Origin: Scalesia atractyloides
Taxonomy: Eukaryota > Streptophyta > Magnoliopsida > Asterales > Asteraceae
Direction: 5' to 3'
DNA length: 64,000 bases
Assembly (NCBI GenBank): GCA_947069175.1
Contig: CAMTDV010000018.1
Coordinates: 43,474,869 to 43,538,868 of the forward strand
A program made the translations under genes and the position numbers. Below are positions 25,218 through 35,486 of the stretch, one piece after another. The notes beneath the pieces are model-generated. The model was not told where the DNA came from. It searched no databases and saw only the letters and a program-made list of their open reading frames with translations. Positions within the stretch are counted from its first letter, which is position 1. Every line of letters starts with the position of its first letter.

Positions 25218-26223
25218 TGTTCTTTGGTGAAATACTGAAACAATTAATACTTAATATAAAACTCGAAGTCAAAATCTGTTACTCAGCGCGCCCAAATCAC
25301 TCTCGCCGGAAATCCCGACGAATTCATCAAACATTGACGTTTTCTCTTGTCATAACAGATGCATTTACATTATCGCCGGTTATAACTGAAAAACGTTAAT
25401 GTCACTCATTCAAATCACCAAACCATAACCGAAAGATTTTGGAATTCGAAATCGAAAATGTAATTCAATCTGAGTTATACATTATTCATCAGTTGAGCGC
25501 GACGTTATCAAAATTACACTCTCCATTACGCTCAGAAAACCTCGCCACAGTCGCCGGAATCCTCTGCAAATTAACCGGAAATTTTCGCCGGAAAACCGAA
25601 TTCATTCCACCCTTTCTGTTTACCCTAAAATAAGATTTTTAGAGCTCATACCGACATCACCCACACTCACCTTAAACTCCCTGAAGAATCTCTGTCGCAA
25701 GAAACACATCGCCGGAATTCTCTACAAGTCGCCGGAAAACCGAGACTTTCATCTACACGGTAAATACCTCGACTTTTTCTATTTCATTCCATTATTAGAC
25801 AAATTCTAATATCACTCCATCACCCAGAATCAACCCCAGACGACGTTGCCGGATTTTCTGTTTTCACCGGAAAACTTCTGAAAGTTCCAGAATCTCGCTG
25901 ATAGCCGGTATGATCATTTAAACCTACTGATAATCATTGCTCAGTAGTTCAATTTCACATCTAATCCATCCAAACTGTTAATTGATCCTAACAGCCGAAG
26001 TTCACAAAACAGAGCCGACGAATCCTTGCCGGAGTTCTGAAAAAGTCACCTGTTCGGTACAATCATTTCCCCAAACCCTTTCTGTTCAATACATTACAAT
26101 CGCTTATAAAGTTCGTTAAATTAATTTAACAAGTAACAGCATGGTTAACCGTTGTCTGTGTTTTGAGCGAAGAAGACGAAGTCGTATTGATTATAAGATT
26201 AATTAAAATTAGTATTATGAACA

Positions 26224-26300
26224 GGTTAGACACACAGTCCAGCGGTGGACTGTGTGCAAACAATACGCATACGTCCCGAGTTCGATCCTTGACACACGCA
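26224..26300 (+). other. tRNA-like module 1 in LTR H
   Basis: GGTTAGACAC start, D-arm-like stem AGTC-CAGCGGTG-GACT, then B-box GAGTTCGATCC (26278-26288). A run of eight T lies at 26322-26329, as in a Pol III terminator. No clear anticodon arm. Confidence 0.55.
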
Positions 26301-26392
26301 CATTCGCTGTAATAAAATATCTTTTTTTTAAACCGAACCGGATCCACACGCAGTAAGATGTTAAGTATAATAAAAACCGTAATATTTACCAA

Positions 26393-26470
26393 GTTAGACA
26401 CACAGTCCAGCGGTGGACTGTGTGCCAAACTAAACCACAGGTCCCGGGTTCGAGACCTGTGGAGAGCACC
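26393..26470 (+). other. tRNA-like module 2 in LTR H
   Basis: Same start and D-arm as module 1, then B-box GGGTTCGAGACC (26447-26458) within an AGGTCCCGGGTTCGAGACCT stem-loop. Only short T-runs follow. Confidence 0.55.
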
Positions 26471-26562
26471 GAGTCGATACAATTAAACCCTTTCTAAAAA
26501 ATAAATGATTTTCGGATTAACTTAAATAGTGTATAAATATAATTAAAAACAGAAATATTTCG

Positions 26563-26640
26563 GGTTAGACACGTAGCTCAGTTGGTAGAGCTGCGTGCAC
26601 GCGTACGGGAGATCACGGGTTCAAGTCTCACTCAGTGCAA
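26563..26640 (+). other. tRNA-like module 3 in LTR H
   Basis: The most tRNA-like unit: A-box TAGCTCAGTTGGTAGAGC (from 26574) and B-box GGGTTCAAGTC (26617-26627), followed by GGTCAAC repeats and eight T at 26689-26696. Acceptor and anticodon stems do not fold as a standard tRNA, so it is tRNA-derived or tRNA-mimicking rather than a tRNA gene. Confidence 0.6.
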
Positions 26641-27133
26641 CTATATAACCGACCGAACCGGTCAACGGTCAACGGTCAAAAGTCAACATTTTTTTTAATT
26701 TATTTTTATTTATTTATTTAATTTAAAAATCAATTAAAAATACTTAAAAATAACGTTTTTAAAGTTAGAAAATAGCCTTAAACTCACAAAAAATATCCAA
26801 AAATCCTATTAAAATTGATTAATAAAATCCGCTTATTTACCGAAACGTTATGTTATTAAATAGGTTAGTTTTTCCTCGTCGATCAATCCTCTAAACTCGT
26901 GCGCATTCAACATCATCCACCGAACGCACCCAATGTGAGTGAATCTCTACAAATTCCCCGTTTTAATCACGTTTTTGGGGTGTATCATGTGTCTTATTAC
27001 TTATCACATTTAAACTATTGTGCATCTGTCATATTCATGAACAAATGTGTATTCAACTTGTATCAACTGTTTGTGTGGTTATTGTTTAGATTAAATTTAT
27101 CATTTTCAGTACATACATTATCATAGGCCGCCG

Positions 27134-27300
27134 CTCCCCATTACATTATGAGCGTTGAGCTGTTCCCCATTACATTATGAGCGTGAACCAGGCGTTCCCA
27201 ACATACGATCGGCTCCGTTTGATTGAGCCTTGATCGCACAGACATTTATCATAGGCCGTCCGTTCCCCATTACATTATGAGCGTGAACGTGACGTTGCCA
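27134..27300. repeat. Direct repeats in LTR H
   Basis: CCCCATTACATTATGAGCG occurs three times (near 27136, 27165 and 27265), within a duplicated block that also repeats TCATAGGCCG and a CGTT(C/G)CCAACAT motif. Confidence 0.7.
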
Positions 27301-27778
27301 ACATATACAGTTTCATTCATGTTATATATTCATGCAAGTTGGTTTGTTATTGTATGTTATTGTTTATTAGGGTTTGTTATTGTATGTTATTGTTTGTTAA
27401 GGTTATTGCTATTGTATGTTTATTTACGTTTGTTCACATATGATTATCGCACAATTTTTCCATATTAAATACAACAAGAAATAAATAATAAATGTTTTCG
27501 AACAAGGTTCACTCGCCAACTTTTTGTTGACCCAAAAACCATTTTTACACATGATACAGGTGAACAGGATGAAGCAAGGAAAACATAGGAAATTGCCTTA
27601 GAAGAAAATAATGAAGTTTAGAAGGATGTATAGAACATGTTGTATTTGTTTGACTTGATTGTATGATTCTTTTTAAATTGTAATAATAAATATGAAACAT
27701 TATAATAAATGTCATGAGCTTTGATGAAAACCCAATCATGCCCCGATCACCTTTTCCGCTGCGGGTCGGGGTGTGACA

Positions 27779-27783
27779 TAGAG
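27779..27783. repeat. TSD of solo LTR H, right
   Basis: TAGAG, identical to 24946-24950. Confidence 0.9.
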
Positions 27784-28110
27784 GGTGGGAAAAGATGGAA
27801 AAAGGGAAGAAAATTTGTAAGTATATTTATCCTCTCAAATCGGAGAGATTAGGAGAGAAAATTTTATCAAGTACTAAATTACCCTCATATCTAATTAAAA
27901 TGTTTTATATTTAAAGGGTATAATAATAAAATTGTTCCTTTCTTTTCTTTTCCTCCTAACTCGGGAACACATAAAATGCTTAATTTCTTCTCTTTTCCTT
28001 TACTTCTCATTAAACTCGGAAACACGAAAAAATCACATCTTTTCCTTTCTTTTCTCTCTTGATCATTTTCCTTCCCCTCCCCTGTTTAATGAGACTCGAG
28101 GAACACAGTG

Positions 28111-28347
28111 TAAAACTAATTGTTGTCCTTCCTTTTATTTCCCCAAAATTTCCTCCGACTTTGTTTATTAATCCACCATCAACCGAAGCCCATAACGTAT
28201 TTAGCCCAAGACCTACCTCCATTTAAGTAGCTATACGACATTAATACCCAACTGAATTGTTTAATGACATTAATACCCAACTGAATTATTTATGATATAG
28301 TAAACTTGTATAGGCCAAACCATTATTTATTTATTTCTCATGTTTCT
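28111..28347. other. Spacer between MITE and LTR I
   Basis: AT-rich, with a duplicated GACATTAATACCCAACTGAAT near 28237 and 28264. No gene. Confidence 0.5.
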
Positions 28348-28451
28348 TGTGACACTCGCCACCAAACCAGGTAAATCCTAATTTGGATTACCCAAGATTA
28401 ACAAACTTATACTGATTATGCCTCGGTTGAGTCCGAGGGCACATTATGCAT

Positions 28452-28454
<3 letters not shown>

Positions 28455-28536
<82 letters not shown>
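28455..28536. repeat. (AT)n microsatellite
   Basis: About 41 AT units inside LTR I; the insertion point of Copia B. Confidence 0.95.
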
Positions 28537-28540
<4 letters not shown>

Positions 28541-28935
28541 GGAACGTCCACGATTAGCACGGGAACCTAAATTTGTTATCTATTGTCCGATTAGGCGGAA
28601 ACAAATGACAAGTTAATCAAATAACAAGAATTACTCATTTAAATGTTGTTTTCCTTGATCTAAAGTTCAATACATTCGAGAACTGGATCCGACAGAGGTT
28701 CGTCGTCTCTGTGCCAAAATCTCTCCATGTTACAAATGAAATAACCAAGGCACCTATTTATAGGGTTAGAAGTTCGCGGTGAGAGCATATGTTCGGGCGA
28801 ACTTGACTTCTCAATTCCAATCTCAAGCGAACTTGGCCCATTTCTCACATAAATTCGCCTCGTTTCTAACAGATTAAGCTCTATTCACTCAGACTCGATA
28901 CATAATGATGTAGGCAACAGACATATGCACCAATA
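28537..28935 (-). mobile_element. 3' LTR of Copia B (399 bp)
   Basis: Aligns with 35063-35486. Both terminal dinucleotides are mutated (AG at 28537, TA at 28935). It lacks 25 bp carrying one palindromic repeat. TATA at 28755-28763; one palindrome at 28788-28805. Confidence 0.9.
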
Positions 28936-28949
28936 GACTCCCCCTTGGA
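28936..28949 (-). promoter_or_regulatory. Polypurine tract, Copia B
   Basis: CCAAGGGGGAGTC on the element strand, adjoining the 3' LTR. Confidence 0.85.
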
Positions 28950-30924
28950 TGTTGCCGTAGTCATTGACTTAATCTTCTGAGTCTTCTGACCTTTAGTTCT
29001 TGAATAAACTTTAACATCTTGATCTTTATATCCTCTTCCTCTTTCTTGATCTTTGTCTTGTTAAAACTTTTAATCAACATGCTCCCCCTAGCTTTAAGCT
29101 CTCCCCCTTGCTTTAAGATTTCCGGTAACTTCAATCTTTGCTTTATCAACTCCCCCTCAATCTTTAATACCTGTCTAAATACTTTCTGACATTCAAATAA
29201 ACATTTCAGATTCACTACTTTGAAATTTTGTATCATCAACATTTCAAACTTTAATTCTTCTCACAAACTTTAGATGATTCAATTTCAACTTATAATGATC
29301 TTGAATACATTTAACGTTTAAGTCCTTCAATTTTCACATTTTATCATTTGTGAAATCCACATAGTTGATCAAGTCCAAGTTAATGCCCTTGATTAACCAA
29401 ATATGTCAACCGAGTCCAAATAAATGACCTCGGTTTAAAAAACCATTATGAACAATCTGATTTTAAAGTTCAAATTAATGAACTTTTAAACATTCATCAG
29501 ATTTTCTTACCAGACTTCTAAGATCCGTTCTCCATCATTATTTCATTGAAACTAATGTAGAAATAAAATCTTTTTGTATTTTAGAAAGTTTATGCTAAAA
29601 CACACTGAAAATCTTTTTGGTTTTATCTTTAAAAAGCAAGTAAAGTATTTGCAGAACTTTTAACAAGTAAAGTAAACTATGTACAAACATATTTACAGAC
29701 ATATTTTTTTATAAATTCATGTCTAAGGATCATATCAGTTGATTGAGACATATCACTAGTACTGTTGACCTTTTGAGACTTTAAGTTTTAAACTCGTTTA
29801 CCTAGATTGTCGATATGTTTGTCCACTTAAACTTCATCACGTTTCTTAATTGTTCCAAGATATGTTAGGTAAGAATTATGAAACTTGACTTAACTATGGT
29901 TCCCACTTTTTGAATATACTCCCGAATCCAGATTCCCTAGATTTCATCTTACAGGTGAATATAGCGTAATTGATATCTGTCTTTGGGTTAATGCGAGACC
30001 TTGAGAGCTCAGGTTAGTACTACCGTACAGACGAAGAGATGAAGGCTCGACTTCAGGTGTGTTCCACTTAAGGAATCTTTTATGCATTGCAAATGATTAG
30101 ATCTTTCGATTCTTTTCAAATTTTGCATGCTAATTTTGGGGGTTTAGCAAAAGAATTATAGAAGTTCTAAGCTATTGCTTCCGCAAAATCAGAAGAACTT
30201 GTATAATACCCCAGATATCAATCATCTATAAAGACCTCGTATCTCAGAATCAGGCAACCCTTCAATCGAAATTTCGGAGTACTAAGTCCATATATCCAAG
30301 ATGTGTTAATCCTCAAGATTAAGCAGTTGTAAAATTTAGTTTATATCCCGGAAACAATTTACTGAACGTGTTAAGTCTATCGACACATCCACAGTAAGAC
30401 TTGTTTATTACTTTTAAAAACTTTACAATTCTTTAGCATACTGTGATAGTCCACTGATGTACTATTATTTCCTTTTTGACAATCAAATTCTTTTTGTCTT
30501 TTTCAATGTTTTTGTATTTTCAACTTTTTTCATATGTTTTTGATTTTTCTAAAAATTTTCTTACTCCCCCTAAAATCAAAAACATATTTTTGGATTTTAG
30601 GTTTTTAAGAAATACTTTTCTAAAAAGATAACAAACCAATGAGGATCACGAGAACTATTCGTCCGATCCCATTTCCAGTATCTGCATTTGTTCAATAAAT
30701 AAACCATTAACCTCATTTATATGAAAGAAACAAATGGTTATAAAATCAGTGTTTGTTCAACGGTGTGAATTTGCACAATTTGATTTTGACAATTTTTCCT
30801 TTTCAACTTATTCTTTTCTCAAAATGATTAAGAGTTTGACTTTCTGAATAAGTTAAGTATCATGGGGCTCTGCTATCCATATTTAACTTTGACAAAGCGA
30901 ATCTTTTGGAACTCCTGCACACAA
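28950..30924 (-). other. Noncoding region replacing pol in Copia B
   Basis: About 2 kb, AT-rich, with no frame over ~95 codons and no enzyme motif. Further polypurine-like tracts (AGGGGGAG type) lie near 29081, 29101, 29149 and 30563. It could be a long 3' UTR brought next to gag by deletion of pol. Confidence 0.6.
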
Positions 30925-31757
30925 AGCAACTATTTGAATAAGGAAACCCAAACCTTTTTGGTTTTGGGTTTGACATGATAATCATCATAATCATCTTCAA
31001 ACTCATCATCATAATCAAAATCATCATCAAACATTTCGTTCGATGTCGATTCTGAAAACGTTTTGACCTTTCTTTTCTTTGTCTGTTTAATTACTGACTC
31101 GTTTGTTTTGACATTTTTAGTTTTGTCAGCAATAAACTTTGTTTTTTCTGATGATGACAGTTTTTTCTTAACAACCCAGGATTGTAGCTTGCTTCTTGCT
31201 TTCTTAATATAGAACCTAGAATCTTTGATTTCATTTAATTTTGAAGTTTCACCTTTTTCAAAAATTGAGTTTTCAAACCTTGAAACGTTTTAGGTTTCAC
31301 TTCGTCTTTAGATTAATAGTTTCTATTTGATTCCGTGACAGGTTTCACGATCTCTGGTTGTTTTTGATTTTCATCTTTTGACCCAGTTTTTCTTCATGGA
31401 AACACAGGCTTTAGATTCAGACACTTGCGAGCAATATGACCAACAGTATTGCATTTAAAGCAAGCCCGATTTTCAGAAACATTTCCACTATTGGGTTTCA
31501 CTCCACTTTTGGACTTGATCTTAGCCTTGTCTCGAAGTTCTTTCTCCTTTTTGAATTCATCATTCGATTTCTTACCGATCATATCTTTTTCTTGAATTGT
31601 ATTTGTCCCATACACAAACTTCATGTGTTTACCTTTGTATTCATGAAATGACGACTTCTGGTTCTTCCTCGGCTCATCTTCATTTTCCTCGAAACCCAAT
31701 CCTGCTCTCCTGTTCTCAAGAAAATCACCACCAAACTTTCGATAATTGTTAGCATTC
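30925..31757 (-). pseudogene. gag: Copia B gag C-terminal extension with second knuckle
   Basis: After a TAA near 31757 the frame resumes, broken by shifts. It carries CFKCNTVGHIARKC (31421-31462), a Lys-rich stretch and an Asp/Glu/Tyr-rich segment near 30990-31050 ending in KKVWVS. In related Copia elements this linker leads to the protease. Here the frame ends at a TAG near 30925 and no protease follows. Confidence 0.75.
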
Positions 31758-34331
31758 CTTTAGGGTTTCGAATAAAATCTTTTCTCGTTTTTCTCAAGAT
31801 CATCTGATGAAACTTCTACAAGTTTGAAAAATTTATCAAGTTGATCCTCTTTCACGTTCCGAATCGGAAAACTATCATCGAAGTATAATCTATCAGATTC
31901 CTTAATCTTGTACATGACAACATTAGAATCATCACTTAGATCATGTTCTGATGATGTATCGTCATCTTCAGATTGTGATTCCGAGTTGTTCGAACTTGAT
32001 TTGGCGCTTTCAGAGCTGCCTTCATCAGAATCATTTCCTAACACATTTTTAACCACATTGTTTACAACCACTTCATTGTCATCATTTGATTTCGTAAAGT
32101 CTACATCAATGTTCTTAGGTAATTTATCTTTCATTTCTGATAAGAGTAAAAGATTAAATGCCTTTTCAATCTCATCATCTTTCTTGCAGGAGTAACTTGC
32201 AAGAAGTGGTGGAGGAACAATTTCGTATTCTTTACGCTTTGATTTATCACCATTTTCCTCCGACTTAATCGTAGGTAAAATGTGATCAATGACATACGCG
32301 TTTGTGGGGTAACTTTTCAGCAGTTGTCTTACTCTTTCTGTATCTATTTTTATGTCATGAAGCTCACGCTTTGTTTCGGCAATAGTATTAATATACATGT
32401 TAATTTCTTTTTGTTTTTCAATTACTGTGGCATTTAACATCTTTACATTAGCATTGAGTTCACGATTAGCTTTTTTGACATTTTTATATTTGCTTGATAT
32501 TTTGTCATAAACTTCTTTTATGGTTCTGTAATCATAACGAAAATTTTCGTTGTGTACAGTCAATTCTCTTATGACTTTGACTTTATCAAGACATGGTTCA
32601 CAAGGATTTGCACACTTTGTGCAAGGTTTTTCAACCTCCACAACTTTCACAACTTCCTTTTCAGACACACTTACCTTAGTTTTTACCTTTTCTGCCTCTA
32701 ATTTTAACGCTTCTTGTTTTTGCATCTCAAGGTAAGCTAATTCTTCTTCCTCAGCTCTTTGCCTATAACCTTCCAGATAAGCATTCTCTAGAGCAGCATC
32801 AATATATGATGTATCAGATTCATCCACTAACTCTGCTATCATAGTAACACCAGTTTTCTTTCCGATGTATCTGTTCCAATCAAAACCATCTTCTTCATGA
32901 GTAACAACAAGAGCTTGTTCGGTTTTCTTTGCAGATTTATCTTCAACCTCAACTTGTGTTCTCTTTGGATATGGTTTATATTGAAGAGCTTTCTTGTAGT
33001 ACTCATTGTTGCTACCAAAAGGATTTTGATTTCCACTTGCTTCTTGATTGTTGCATTCTCGTTTGAAGTGCCCTTTCTGACGACACCTGAAGCATGTGAC
33101 TTTAGACTTGTCAAATCCAAGCTTGTTGCTTGAATTACCAATATCCCTTCCAGTGAGTGCCACAAACTTGGAAACTCTTCTGATGATGGATGCTAGACTC
33201 CACTTTATATCCATTAACTCCAACTCTTCTTCGTCAACCTGATCATAATCCTCGGCAGTCATTTCCGGATTACCGATCTTTCCAGCAACAAGGCTTTCAT
33301 AGGATTCGAGAACAGTAGCGAGAAGTGCTATGTGCTGTTCAGCCACTTTTTCTGGAAATACATTCTTCAAATCAACAGCTATGTTGCACTGGAAAACATT
33401 TGAATCGGAACTTCCTTGGCTTGTCTGATTTTGAAATGAAGAGCTTGAGACCAGTACTTGTATATCCAGCATATGGAGAACTTTGATTTGAAGAAGAATT
33501 TGTATTTGCACTAAATGTTGTTTGAATTTTCGGACTTTGGATTGGAGTATCTTGAACACCTCCTTTATAATAAACACCGACATCTTGAACAACATTAACA
33601 TTCTTTGACTTTGCAATTTTCATCAATTCCATTTCATGACCTTCCAATTTGTCGATGAAGGATGACAATTTGAAATGTCTCCAAGATGGACTATTCTTCA
33701 AAATCATCAGATACGTTGTCCATTCTCCCTCAGGAAGTGCATCGGCCAACTTTTCGATTTGTTCTTCATTAGATCTTTTGATGTCATGTCTTCGCATCCG
33801 GACCATGAGGTGACAATATTTATCGATCATCTGCTTCATTGTCTCACCTTTGATCATCGTGAAGATCTCGAACTCTTTCTTGATCAAGGCCTTTTTGCTT
33901 TTAATCATTTCATCACTTCCTTTGAATTTGTCGCAAAGAGCGTGCCATAATTCTTGTGATGTTTCATATCCTGGCAAAAGAATCAAGATATCTTCCTTTA
34001 CTGATTGTTGTATCAAGCTAATCATTTTCTTTTCAGTGACATAATATTCTTTGTCAGTCGATGAGAACTTGTTCAGTGGAAGATCTTGGTCATGCTCATC
34101 CTTTGGCCATTTGTACCCATCCTCAACCGCAACCCAGCTATTGAATTGATTCGCTTGTATCCAATTCACAAACTTTTCCTTCCATCCTTCAAACTCGTCC
34201 ATACTCATTAGCTTTGGCGGTTTCGACGTAGTACCCATTTCGTTGTCGATATTCATCTGGTTTGCCGCAATAGTATTAGCATTTGATGAAGAAGCCATCT
34301 GTGAAATGAACACGTTGTGGAAATCTTCCAT
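31758..34331 (-). pseudogene. gag: Copia B gag, nearly intact
   Basis: About 860 codons from MEDFHNVFISQMASSSNAN (34331) or the internal MASSSNAN shared with element A. UBN2 capsid domain (PPKLMSMDEFEGWKEKF..), zinc knuckle CFRCRQKGHFKREC near 33055-33097, then a Glu/Lys coiled coil with CTKCANPCEPC and an acidic SDDSNVVMYKIKESD segment. A single frameshift near 33450 separates the first part (ending in an off-frame tail at 33372) from the rest. This is far better preserved than any pol in the window. Confidence 0.9.
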
Positions 34332-35048
34332 TTTGTCAATCTGAAGACTTATCTGAGAATACGATAAAAAACACTCGAAAATTGATTAGAAACAGACAAG
34401 TTCGGTCGAACTTGTGTGAAAATCAGTTTTTGATTTCAGTTTTTAATAAGTTCGGTCGAACTTAGATGACAACTTTTCAAATTTTATCACAAATATCTCA
34501 AGTTCGGTCGATCTTGATGTGAAATTTGAGAAAAATTACACCTTTGAGCAGACTTGTAAAGGATTTCAAGAAGAACACTTAAGTTCGGTCGAACTTAGAT
34601 ATCTAGATTTATCCTCGAGCGAACTTACAACTGATTTCAAAGACAAATTTTGCAAGTTCGGGCAAACTTAGCTTAAAGTTTCAATGAAAACTTATTAAGT
34701 TTGAGCGATTTAACACAATTTCACTCAAAAACCCTCAAGTTCGGTCGAACTTGATAGAAAATCACTCAGAAAATGAATTTCTAAGTCAAGTTCGGTCGAA
34801 CTTGGCTTATAAGTTCGTTCCTGATGGGTCTTGAAAACATGGTTTTTTCAACAATTTGATATCAATTCGTTTGATTTGATGTCCAAACTCTCAAGGGTTT
34901 ATCACAAGTGTATTTTACATGACATGTTCAAAAATTAGCTGATTTTGTCCATGAAATCATCAAATATGTGAAAATATTAAGAAAAATGATAGAATGGAGA
35001 TGAAATAGAGAAATTCTTGTCTTGATTCTAGCAAATTTAGGTATCCAG
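34332..35048 (-). repeat. Copia B leader with palindromic 18-mer array
   Basis: From 34396 to ~34820, about ten perfect or degraded CAAGTTCGnnCGAACTTG copies (perfect at 34397-34414 and 34787-34804), spaced ~35-52 bp. The rest of the leader is conserved with Copia A and has no frame. Confidence 0.85.
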
Positions 35049-35060
35049 GCTCTGATACCA
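35049..35060 (-). promoter_or_regulatory. Primer-binding site, Copia B
   Basis: TGGTATCAGAGC on the minus strand, two bases from the LTR. Confidence 0.9.
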
Positions 35061-35062
35061 TT

Positions 35063-35486
35063 TGTAGGAACATCCACGATTAGCACGGGAACCTAAATTT
35101 GTTATCTATTGTCCGATTAGGCGGAGACTACTGACAAGTTAATCAAATAACAAGAATTACTCATTTAAATGCTGTTTTCATTGATCTAAAGTTCGATACA
35201 TTCGAGAACCGGATCCGACATAGCTTCGCCGTCTCTGTGCCAAAATCTCTCCACTCTACAAATGAAATAACCAAGCCACCTATTTATAGGGTTAGAAGTT
35301 CACTGGTGAGAGCATATGTTCGGGCGAACTTGACCTAGTCAAGTTCGGCCGAACTTGACTTCTCAATTCCAATCTCAAGCGAACTTGGCCCATTTTCACA
35401 TAAATACGCCTCGTGTCTAACAAATTAAGCCATATTCACTCAGACTCGATACATAATGACGTAGGCAACAGACATATGCCCCAACA
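35063..35486 (-). mobile_element. 5' LTR of Copia B (424 bp)
   Basis: TG (35063) to CA (35486). Palindromes at 35315-35332 and 35340-35357 plus a half site near 35374 lie upstream of the TATA box (CTATAAATA, 35281-35289, minus). Confidence 0.92.

Larger units (their letters stand above)
24951..27778 (+). mobile_element. Solo LTR H of a gypsy-type element (2828 bp)
   Basis: Starts TGTAACATCC, ends GGGTGTGACA, and is flanked by perfect TAGAG duplications (24946-24950 and 27779-27783) with no internal region, so it is a solo LTR left by LTR-LTR recombination. Its 3' end resembles LTR J (46179), which is followed by a primer site; this gives the orientation. It contains many CGCCGGAA-type motifs (25305-26065), four tRNA-like modules and a TTCCCCATTACATTATGAGCG repeat. 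Confidence 0.9.
24856..28110. mobile_element. Inverted-repeat (MITE-like) element split by LTR H
   Basis: Left arm 24856-24900 (CTCGAGTCTCATT, then AGGGGAGGGGAA) and right arm ~28065-28110 are inverted copies. With the solo LTR (2828 bp plus its 5-bp duplication) removed, the unit is about 0.42 kb, noncoding, with several ACTCGG(G/A)AACAC copies on the right side. This fits a MITE or foldback element; the family is not identified. Confidence 0.6.
28537..35486 (-). mobile_element. Copia element B, gag-only derivative
   Basis: 6950 bp with two LTRs (424 and 399 bp), primer site, palindrome-rich leader, long gag and polypurine tract. Flanks are both TATAT, uninformative in a TA repeat. No protease, integrase or RT motif is found between gag and the 3' LTR, so it would need enzymes in trans. 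Same family as Copia A, which retains pol. Confidence 0.9.

Noticed and set aside
26563..26640. Functional tRNA gene
   Set aside because: A and B boxes are good, but acceptor and anticodon arms do not form and no anticodon can be assigned. Called tRNA-like only.
28348..28536. Host gene promoter or exon near 28100-28540
   Set aside because: No coding signal; the segment begins with an LTR-type TGTGACACTCGCC and its continuation is found beyond Copia B.
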